Source: CAG-238 sp963601575 (lineage in GTDB: Bacteria > Bacillota > Clostridia > Peptostreptococcales > Anaerovoracaceae). From it: a stretch of 64,000 bases of DNA. Numbering within the stretch: position 1 is the stretch's first letter; the number at the start of each line of letters is the position of its first letter. The notes below the pieces were generated by a model. It searched no databases and was not told where the DNA came from. It was given only the letters and a program-made list of their open reading frames with translations. The translations under genes and the position numbers were made by a program. The stretch spans positions 1 to 64,000 of the forward strand of contig CAVCFO010000003.1 in assembly GCA_963601575.1 (NCBI GenBank), in the 5' to 3' direction. Shown here piece by piece: positions 7,976-14,500 of this stretch.

Positions 7976-8629
7976 ATGGAAATTACGTTAGAAAAAATCG
8001 AATTGGTAAAAGACAGAACGGGCGTATCCTATAAGGAAGCCAAAGAAGCACTCGAAAAGGCAGACGGCAGCGTGGTAGATGCTATCATCGCCATCGAGGA
8101 TACGGTTGATATCAGCAAAGGCGGCAAGACGAGCGAGTTTGCTTCTGAAACCATGGACAAGATCAAAGAAATGGTGAGGAAGGGCAATATCTCCAAGATT
8201 GCTGTCAAGAAGGGCGAGGATACCATCGTCAACATCCCCGTAAATGTAGGAGTTGTAGGCGCACTGGTTGCTCCGTGGGGCCTAATCGCGGCGGCTATCG
8301 CTACCGTAGGCTTCAAATGCACCGTAGAGCTTACCACCACCGACGGCAACGTGATCGATGTAACCAAGAGAGCCGGCGATTTTGCCGGCGATGTGAAGGA
8401 AAAAGGCTCCGTAGTTATCGACGAGGTCGCATCAAAGAGCAGCGGCGTATATAACTCGGTCAAAGAAGCTTGCCAGGACAAGTATTACGAGTTCAAGGCA
8501 AGAAAAGAAGGTTTCTTTGACGGCGACGAATATGACGAGAAGGATATGGAAGAATTCGAGGCAGCGACTGCCTCCGAAGAAGAAAAGGCTTGCGAAGAGG
8601 CAGCAGAGGCTGCAAGCGAGCAGGAATAA
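7976..8629 (+). CDS. DUF4342 domain protein with N-terminal UBA-like domain
   Basis: A 217-residue acidic protein. Residues 1-40 (ITLEKIELVKDRTGVSYKEAKEALEKADGSVVDAIIAIED) look like a UBA/TS-N three-helix domain, as in EF-Ts and NAC. A DUF4342 segment follows (about 55-120) with INIPVNVGVVGALVAPWGLIAAAIATVGF, a glycine/alanine-rich stretch that could insert in or associate with the membrane. The tail is highly acidic (EEFEAATASEEEKACEEAAEAASEQE region). Start 7976 has GGGGAGG seven bases upstream. This gene often sits between recO and glyS in Clostridia; its function is not known. Confidence 0.85.
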   Translation: MEITLEKIELVKDRTGVSYKEAKEALEKADGSVVDAIIAIEDTVDISKGGKTSEFASETMDKIKEMVRKGNISKIAVKKGEDTIVNIPVNVGVVGALVAPWGLIAAAIATVGFKCTVELTTTDGNVIDVTKRAGDFAGDVKEKGSVVIDEVASKSSGVYNSVKEACQDKYYEFKARKEGFFDGDEYDEKDMEEFEAATASEEEKACEEAAEAASEQE

Positions 8630-8670
8630 TAAGACAAAGAAAGATAGAAAAGATAGGTAGGATTTTTAGA

Positions 8671-10083
8671 ATGAGCGATGTAAAAAGAGAAGCAACGATG
8701 GATAAGGTGGTAGCGCTATGCAAGAACAGAGGATTCGTATATCCGGGTTCCGAGATATATGGAGGCCTTGCGAATACTTGGGACTACGGTCCTCTGGGCG
8801 CGGAGCTGAAGAATAATATCAAAAAAGCATGGTGGAGAAAGTTCGTGCAGGAGTCAAAGTACAATGTGGGACTTGATGCTGCCATACTCATGAACCCGCA
8901 GACCTGGGTGGCATCCGGCCACGTGGGAGGATTCTCGGATCCGCTTGTAGATTGCAAATCGTGCAAATCCAGATTCAGAGCCGACAAGCTCATCGAGGAT
9001 TTCCACAAAGCAAACGATATGCCGGAAATAGTTGTTGACGGCTGGAGCAACGAGCAGCTTGAAAATTACATCGCAGAGCATAGTATTCCATGTCCTGACT
9101 GCGGCAAGACCGATTTTACGGGAATCCGCCAATTTAACCTGATGTTCAAAACGTTCCAGGGAGTAACCGAGGATTCAAAGTCTGAGCTTTATCTCAGACC
9201 GGAGACGGCACAGGGCATATTCGTAAACTTCAAGAATGTGCAAAGAACTTCCCGCAAGAAGGTGCCATTTGGCATCGGACAGATCGGAAAGTCCTTCCGT
9301 AACGAGATTACGCCGGGAAACTTCATCTTCCGCGTGCGCGAGTTCGAGCAGATGGAGCTCGAATTCTTCTGCGAGCCGGGAACGGACCTGGAGTGGTTCG
9401 GCTACTGGAGAAGCTTCTGCCATAACTGGCTGCTTTCGCTGGGAATCCGCGACGAAAATCTGAGACTTCGCGACCACAGCCCGGAGGAGCTTTGCTTCTA
9501 TTCCAAGGCAACTACGGACTTCGAGTTTAGGTTCCCGTTCGGCTGGGGCGAACTCTGGGGCGTTGCAGACCGTACGGATTACGACCTGACCCAGCACCAG
9601 AATACGTCCGGACAGGATATGACATATTTTGATCAGGATAAGAACGAGCACTACATCCCATATGTAATCGAGCCGTCGCTTGGAGTCGAAAGAAGCGTGC
9701 TTGCATTCCTTTGCAACGCATATACAGAGGAAGTCCTCACCGACGCAAATGGCAAGGAAGATGTGCGCGTAGTGATGAAATTCCATCCGGCACTCGCGCC
9801 TTACAAGGCAGCGGTACTTCCGCTTGCAAAGAAGCTAGGAGCTGTTGCGGAGCCGATTCACGAAGAACTTTCAAAGTATTTCATGGTAGACTACGATGCT
9901 GCAGGCTCCATCGGCAAGAGATATAGACGAGAAGACGAGATCGGAACACCGTTCTGTATCTGTGTCGATTTCGATACGGAGATCGACGGCTGCGTTACGA
10001 TTCGTGACCGCGATACCATGGAGCAGGTAAGAATTCCTGCAGGCGAAGTTCGCGCATATATCGAAGAAAGACTTGCTTTCTAA
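8671..10083 (+). CDS. glyS: Glycine-tRNA ligase, dimeric class II type
   Basis: The 470-residue enzyme charges tRNA-Gly. It is the alpha2-type single-chain form: YGGLANTWDYGPLGAELKNNIKKAWW at residues 29-54, class II motif 2 around FRNEITPGNFIFRVREFEQMELEFF, motif 3 around EPSLGVERSVLAFL, and a C-terminal anticodon-binding domain from about residue 370 (KFHPALAPYKAAVLPL). A zinc-like CKSCKSR...CPDCGKTDF insertion lies near residues 95-150. Start 8671 agrees with family length; the frame is open upstream into the preceding gene. It is followed 18 bp later by the dikinase-like gene. Confidence 0.97.
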   Translation: MSDVKREATMDKVVALCKNRGFVYPGSEIYGGLANTWDYGPLGAELKNNIKKAWWRKFVQESKYNVGLDAAILMNPQTWVASGHVGGFSDPLVDCKSCKSRFRADKLIEDFHKANDMPEIVVDGWSNEQLENYIAEHSIPCPDCGKTDFTGIRQFNLMFKTFQGVTEDSKSELYLRPETAQGIFVNFKNVQRTSRKKVPFGIGQIGKSFRNEITPGNFIFRVREFEQMELEFFCEPGTDLEWFGYWRSFCHNWLLSLGIRDENLRLRDHSPEELCFYSKATTDFEFRFPFGWGELWGVADRTDYDLTQHQNTSGQDMTYFDQDKNEHYIPYVIEPSLGVERSVLAFLCNAYTEEVLTDANGKEDVRVVMKFHPALAPYKAAVLPLAKKLGAVAEPIHEELSKYFMVDYDAAGSIGKRYRREDEIGTPFCICVDFDTEIDGCVTIRDRDTMEQVRIPAGEVRAYIEERLAF

Positions 10084-10101
10084 TCGAAGAAACGGAGAAA
10101 T

Positions 10102-12177
10102 ATGAATAAATTTGTATATTCATTCAACGAGGGTTCCAAAGAAATGCGGAACCTTCTTGGCACTAAGGGGGCAAGTCTTGCAGAAATGATGCAAATCGGG
10201 CTTCCCGTGCCTTTCGGATTTACCGTCACAACGCAGGCCTGCGCATTGTTCTACGAGAACGGATGCAAGATAAGCGAGGAAATCGAGGCGGAAATCTTTG
10301 AAAAAATAGCAGAGCTTGAGTCGGTTACCGGAAAGACCTTCGGAGGCGGGCAGAATCCGCTCTTGGTTTCGGTAAGATGCGGGGCTGCATGTTTTGTCCC
10401 GGGCCTCATGGAGACGATACTTAATCTTGGGATAAATGACGAAACAGCGGATACAATCGGAAAACTCACGGGAGACCGCAAGTTCGCGGAGGATTCTTAT
10501 AAGCTCTTCCTGAGAACCTATGGGCAAGCTATGGAGCGCGCGGGCGAAGCCGCCGCTGCCCCGCAGGATGCGGGGCAGCAGCTCCTGGGCGCCGTCAGAG
10601 CCGCGTTCCTGGCCTGGGGCGCCCAGGAGCCGTCAGCCTACAGGAGCCGCAACCGCATCGAGCCTGAGGCAGCTTGCGGCGTCGCGGTCAGCGTCCAGGC
10701 CATGGCATTCGGAAACCTGGGCGCTGACTCTGCAATCGGGATCGCGACGACGCGAGACTGCATAATCGGCGAAAGCAGGCTGACGGGCGGCTTCGCCCTG
10801 AGGACCATAGGCGAGCACGAACTGGCGGATGGCTTCGCCCCGAGGACCATAGGCGAGCACGATCTGGCGGATGGCTTCGCCCCGAGGACGCAGTGCGAAG
10901 CAGGCAAAGCCGGCGAAATGCTGCAGGATCTTGCCTCGCTTGCCGACCGTTTTCCGAAAGCCTACGAGAGCCTTCAAAAGATCGCCGGGATCCTGGAGCG
11001 TCACTATAGCCGCGTCCAAAGAATGGAATTTGCGATACAAGAGAATAAGCTCTATATCCTGCAGGCCGAAGACGCAGAGCTTACGCCTGAGGCCGAGCTC
11101 AAAATCGCCGTAGACATGGCAAGCGAGGATCTCATAAACCGCAAGACGGCGATTTTGCGCCAGAATCCCGAAAACATGGCAAGGCTTGCCGAGGAAGCGG
11201 GGAGCATTGCAAGCGGAGATAACTCACAAATCGCCGAAAATTATGCGAAACTCATGGAATGGATAGACGAATTCCGCGAGCTTAAGGTAAGAGTAAATGC
11301 CGACAGCAGCCAGCAGGCGCGCGAGGCCGCAAGGCTAGGTGCAGAGGGGATCGGACTTTGCAGAACAGAGAACCTGATTAGGCTCATGGGAGAAATGCCG
11401 CTCCTCGAGGAGCTCCTAAGAACAGCCTCGGGCAAGGAACGAGCCGAAAAGCTCCATATATTGAAGGCGTCCCTGCGATGCGAGCTAGAGGCGATTTTTT
11501 GCGAAATGGGCGAAAATCCTGTAACGATAAGGCTCCTTGACCTTCCGGTTACGCTTCGCGATGTAACGGCCATGCAAACGGAGGCCATAATCGAGGCGGC
11601 ACAGAAGGCAAAAGAAGCCACCGATGCTGAAATAAAGGCAGAAATTCTCGTTCCTATGATAAGCACGGTCGCAGAGCTTCAAAAGGTGAAGGCAGCGGTA
11701 CTCGAGGCCGCAAGGCGCTGCGCTGACAAGTCCGGAAAAAATTGCGAAATTCAGCTTGGAGCCATGATAGAAACCCCCAGAGCCGCGCTTATTGCGGATA
11801 AACTTGCAGAAGAATGTGACTTTTTCTCGTTCGGGACAAATGACCTGACTCAGATGGTTTTCGGAATATCCAGAGATACCGAGGCATCCGGCGTCATCGC
11901 AAATTATGTCGAAAACGAAATCCTGACTCAGAACCCGTTCGAGACCCTAGACATAGACGGTGTAGGCCGCCTGATGGAATTCGCCGCAAAGGCCGGAAAG
12001 CACACAAAGCCGAGGCTAAAGCTTGCAATCTGCGGAAAGCAGGCATCAGATGGAAGAAGCATTGATTTTTGCCATCGGATAGGCATGAGCTACATTTCGT
12101 GTCTGCCCGGTATGGTGCCCGCTGCAAAGCTTGCGGCGGCTCAGGCAGCAGCAAGAAACGAGGTGCGGCAGATATGA
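10102..12177 (+). CDS. Degenerate pyruvate phosphate dikinase homologue lacking the phosphohistidine domain
   Basis: The 691-residue product aligns from memory with PPDK (about 875 residues): N-terminal ATP-grasp (VYSFNEGSKEMRNLLGTKGASLAEM; PGLMETILNLG) to about residue 321 (KLYILQ), and a C-terminal PEP/pyruvate barrel from about 383 (LMEWIDEFRELKVRVNAD). Between them only about 60 residues remain, and the swivelling domain with the GGMTSHAAVVAR phosphohistidine motif is gone. Parts of the ATP-grasp domain and the barrel NPMMGHRGCR region are also missing. Barrel residues kept include R in LCRTE, E in MIETPRA, ND in GTNDLTQ and C644; the usual CGEHGGDP is CGKQASDG. The dikinase reaction therefore looks impossible. 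The frame is open throughout and is translationally coupled to the next gene. The place behind glyS is one where ppdK occurs in other Clostridia; the PPDK regulatory protein is absent. Confidence 0.85.
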   Translation: MNKFVYSFNEGSKEMRNLLGTKGASLAEMMQIGLPVPFGFTVTTQACALFYENGCKISEEIEAEIFEKIAELESVTGKTFGGGQNPLLVSVRCGAACFVPGLMETILNLGINDETADTIGKLTGDRKFAEDSYKLFLRTYGQAMERAGEAAAAPQDAGQQLLGAVRAAFLAWGAQEPSAYRSRNRIEPEAACGVAVSVQAMAFGNLGADSAIGIATTRDCIIGESRLTGGFALRTIGEHELADGFAPRTIGEHDLADGFAPRTQCEAGKAGEMLQDLASLADRFPKAYESLQKIAGILERHYSRVQRMEFAIQENKLYILQAEDAELTPEAELKIAVDMASEDLINRKTAILRQNPENMARLAEEAGSIASGDNSQIAENYAKLMEWIDEFRELKVRVNADSSQQAREAARLGAEGIGLCRTENLIRLMGEMPLLEELLRTASGKERAEKLHILKASLRCELEAIFCEMGENPVTIRLLDLPVTLRDVTAMQTEAIIEAAQKAKEATDAEIKAEILVPMISTVAELQKVKAAVLEAARRCADKSGKNCEIQLGAMIETPRAALIADKLAEECDFFSFGTNDLTQMVFGISRDTEASGVIANYVENEILTQNPFETLDIDGVGRLMEFAAKAGKHTKPRLKLAICGKQASDGRSIDFCHRIGMSYISCLPGMVPAAKLAAAQAAARNEVRQI
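10556..10630. repeat. Two GC-rich perfect inverted repeats inside the dikinase-like gene
   Basis: CTGCCCCGCA (10556-10565) and its complement (10569-10578) form a 10-bp stem with a 3-base loop. Immediately after, GCTCCTGGGCGCC (10581-10593) pairs with 10618-10630 over 13 bp with a 24-base loop. The segment is far richer in G+C than its surroundings and lies where about 40 residues of the normal ATP-grasp domain are missing. It encodes a low-complexity alanine-rich segment. Confidence 0.85.
10789..10890 (+). repeat. 42-bp in-frame tandem repeat in the dikinase-like gene
   Basis: Units start at 10789, 10831 and 10873 (partial). Each encodes the 14 residues GFA(L/P)RTIGEH(E/D)LAD. The first two units differ at only a few bases, so the duplication is recent. 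They replace the conserved ATP-grasp stretch that in PPDK reads roughly YGEFLINAQGEDVVAG. Confidence 0.9.
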
Positions 12178-12650
12178 TTGCCATAGGCGGTGCAAGTGCC
12201 GGGAGCCTGCTTATGACCCTGCTGATTGCCATGACACCGGTGCTTGAGCTTCGAGCGGCGATTCCGGCGGGAGTTATCGCAGGGCTTGATCTTCGGCTGG
12301 TGGTGATAATAGCGATAATCGGAAATCTCATTCCGATTCCATTTATCATCGTATTTATAAGGCGGATTTTCAAGTGGATGCAAACTAGGAGCGAAAGGCT
12401 TGCTAAGATTGCAAGCCGCATGGAAGAAAAGGCAGACCGCAAAAAGGACAAGGTTCTAAAATATGAATTTTGGGGCTTGATGCTCTTTGTGGCAATTCCG
12501 CTCCCGGGAACGGGAGCCTGGACCGGGGCGCTGATAGCTGCGATGCTTGATATGCAGCTAAAACGAGCCTTTCCTGCCATAGCAGCAGGGGTCGCAATAG
12601 CCGCAATAATCGTAACTGTCGCAACCTACGGGCTAGCATCGCTAGTATGA
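12174..12650 (+). CDS. COG2426 small integral membrane protein (putative small multidrug export family)
   Basis: A 158-residue membrane protein with hydrophobic segments at about 8-30, 38-60, 100-125 and 130-155. Conserved features are the early TPVLELRAAIPAG, the NLIPIPFIIVFIRRIF turn and the LFVAIPLPGTGAWTGALIAAML segment, which I associate with COG2426/PF06695, named for small multidrug export proteins on thin evidence. Transported substrate unknown. The ATG overlaps the stop of the dikinase-like gene (ATGA), implying that the degenerate homologue upstream is still translated. A clear terminator follows. Confidence 0.85.
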   Translation: MIAIGGASAGSLLMTLLIAMTPVLELRAAIPAGVIAGLDLRLVVIIAIIGNLIPIPFIIVFIRRIFKWMQTRSERLAKIASRMEEKADRKKDKVLKYEFWGLMLFVAIPLPGTGAWTGALIAAMLDMQLKRAFPAIAAGVAIAAIIVTVATYGLASLV

Positions 12651-12695
12651 GTCTATGAGCCAAGGAGAAATTTGATACGGAATCAGATAGAGATA

Positions 12696-12734
12696 AAAAA
12701 TACCTGCGGAACCGAAATCCCGCAGGTATTTTTA
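12696..12734. terminator. Bidirectional terminator between convergent genes
   Basis: TACCTGCGG (12701-12709) pairs with CCGCAGGTA (12720-12728), flanked by six A on the left and five T on the right. It serves the membrane protein gene on the plus strand and nhaC on the minus strand. Confidence 0.85.
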
Positions 12735-12774
12735 AGTGCAATTAATTTTAATTCAATTCTTTTAAGTACGAATC

Positions 12775-14259
12775 CTATTTTGCTTCGTTCTTTCTCAGTC
12801 TTACAACCGGTTCCTGCGGCATCTTGAACAGCGGGATGAATCTGTCCAGACCTGTGAAGGTGAGGACGATCAGGGAAATTACCGCGATATATGCCATGAA
12901 GTTGTACTTCAGGAAGTCCATGTTGGTGATTGTAACAACCGGATATACGCCGGCAGCGATACCTACATAGAAACCAAGGTATACGTGCCACGGAATCAGC
13001 TGTGAACCGAATACGCCCATAGCGTCGCCGAATGTAGCATTTCTCAGCTTGATCTTGTACATAGCTTCTTCGGAATCAGTTTCGATATTTTCTTCTGCGA
13101 TCTGCTTGATAACAGGTCCCATTGTAACGATCTGAGCCATTTCGTCAGCAAGACAAGCATTACCGATGAGAGAAAGAACTGCGTTCCAAGTCATCAGGCC
13201 TCTTACTCTGTGAGACATCTTAACTACGAATGCAGCAAGAGGAGCGAATGCATCCATCTTCTGCATTACGCCGCCGAATGCAGCAACCCACATCATCATG
13301 ATAACAACCCAGCCGCCTGCGCTTTCGAACTGTGCATAGATGATATTGTCAAGGAAGTCCTGAATTCCGCCTGCGGTACCTGCGAAGAGTCCGAGGATAT
13401 AAGCAGATACAAGACCGGAACCGATGCAGCAGAATGTGTTAAATCCTGTGATAGCAAGTCCGATTACCAGAAGAAGCGGAATGATCATATAAACAGGAAC
13501 ACCTGCGGATACCTGCTCAAGCAGGGATACTGCCGAAGGACGACCGTCGTCGGAAAGCAGGAACTCGATAACTTCCGGATGCTCTGTCTGGATAGTTGTG
13601 ATAACGCCGGACGGGTCAACTGTTTCTCCCGGAAGGCCCATTGTGAAGCCTGCGATCAGGAAGCAGATAGCCGCCAGTACCAGGCAGCTAACCGACCAAA
13701 CACCCTGGTGTCTAACTCTGTCTACAACCTCAACGCCCTGAATACCGGAGGATACGATCGTAGTATCGGAGATAAGACCGATATTGTCGCCGAAGCAAGC
13801 GCCGCCTGCGATGGCGCATACGGTAAGGATCGGATTTCCGTCAACGATGTGGGATAACCACAGGAAAATAGGTGCGCAGGATGCGAATGTACCCCAGGAG
13901 GTACCTGTTGCTACGGAAAGTACGCAGCAGCAAACGAAACCAACGCAAGCTACGGATTTGGCGGTGATACCAAGCTTCAGTGATAAACCGATGATGGCAG
14001 CGCCTACGCCGTAAGCCATGAACGCTTCTGCCATTGCATAAGCGAACATAAGAATAAATAATGCCACTAAGATGTGTTTTACGCTGTCCATAGCCGAATC
14101 CAATGCTTCTTGGAATTTAACACCGCATACGACACCAGCGATAAGGAATGCGAAGCAGCAAGCAAGGAATGCCGCAACTAACGCGTCCTGACCTGAAATC
14201 ATGAGTCCCGCGAGTACGAATACCGGGGAGAATTTCAGAAACCCTTTGATAAAGTTCAT
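12775..14259 (-). CDS. nhaC: Na+/H+ antiporter, NhaC family
   Basis: A 494-residue polytopic membrane protein of about eleven or more segments, with family blocks TGTSWGTFASCAPIFLW near residue 118 and GGACFGDNIGLISDTTIVSS near residue 150. NhaC-type carriers exchange Na+ for H+; relatives exchange organic acids or amino acids (malate/lactate, lysine or arginine/ornithine-like cargo), so the real substrate may be organic. Upstream, 53 bp from the start, is a textbook sigma-54 promoter, and the divergently encoded neighbour is a sigma-54 activator with an amino-acid-fermentation-type sensor. I infer that the carrier handles a metabolite or ion linked to that sensor's ligand. Confidence 0.88.
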   Translation of the reverse strand: MNFIKGFLKFSPVFVLAGLMISGQDALVAAFLACCFAFLIAGVVCGVKFQEALDSAMDSVKHILVALFILMFAYAMAEAFMAYGVGAAIIGLSLKLGITAKSVACVGFVCCCVLSVATGTSWGTFASCAPIFLWLSHIVDGNPILTVCAIAGGACFGDNIGLISDTTIVSSGIQGVEVVDRVRHQGVWSVSCLVLAAICFLIAGFTMGLPGETVDPSGVITTIQTEHPEVIEFLLSDDGRPSAVSLLEQVSAGVPVYMIIPLLLVIGLAITGFNTFCCIGSGLVSAYILGLFAGTAGGIQDFLDNIIYAQFESAGGWVVIMMMWVAAFGGVMQKMDAFAPLAAFVVKMSHRVRGLMTWNAVLSLIGNACLADEMAQIVTMGPVIKQIAEENIETDSEEAMYKIKLRNATFGDAMGVFGSQLIPWHVYLGFYVGIAAGVYPVVTITNMDFLKYNFMAYIAVISLIVLTFTGLDRFIPLFKMPQEPVVRLRKNEAK

Positions 14260-14311
14260 AATTCTGTTCCTTTCTCAATATAGTATAAAATTTAATTGCA
14301 AGTATAAAGTA

Positions 14312-14327
14312 TGCAATATGTGTGCCA
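14312..14327 (-). promoter_or_regulatory. Sigma-54 (-24/-12) promoter of the NhaC antiporter gene
   Basis: On the minus strand the bases read TGGCACACATATTGCA, a full match to the TGGCAC-N5-TTGCA consensus. The -12 element is about 53 bp from the antiporter ATG, leaving a leader of about 40 nt. It is the right element for control by the activator encoded divergently. Confidence 0.88.
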
Positions 14328-14389
14328 AGAAGGAGAAATGTGCAGGATTGTTGAAAATTCGACAATCTTTTTGTGAAAGTTACAAGAAA

Positions 14390-14435
14390 TCGAACCGAAA
14401 ACGGAGCGAATGCGCAAAACTTGACCCGAAAATGG
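14390..14435. promoter_or_regulatory. Candidate activator-binding sites between nhaC and its regulator
   Basis: Two related blocks stand in direct orientation: GAACCGAAAACGGA (about 14392-14405) and GACCCGAAAATGGA (about 14423-14436), preceded by TT in the second. They lie about 65-110 bp upstream of the nhaC -24 element, the usual distance for sigma-54 enhancer sites. The TTGACCCG core recurs upstream of the second sigma-54 promoter at 17291. Confidence 0.5.
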
Positions 14436-14445
14436 AATATTTATC

Positions 14446-14472
14446 TTGACAATGAGCCACACGTAGTATAAT
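14446..14472 (+). promoter_or_regulatory. Predicted sigma-A promoter of the sigma-54 activator gene
   Basis: TTGACA (14446-14451) and TATAAT (14467-14472) with a short 15-bp spacer; a TAATAT two bases later would give 17 bp. It lies next to the candidate activator sites, so autoregulation is possible. Confidence 0.6.
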
Positions 14473-14500
14473 ATTTTAGCAGACAGGGGGATATAAAGAG

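Noticed and set aside
10789..10890. Sequencing or assembly error as the cause of the 42-bp repeat
   Set aside because: The two units differ at several bases and keep the frame, which does not look like a collapsed or duplicated read artefact; read mapping would settle it.
13210..13857. 215-codon plus-strand frame opposite nhaC
   Set aside because: Same reason: complement of membrane-protein codons.
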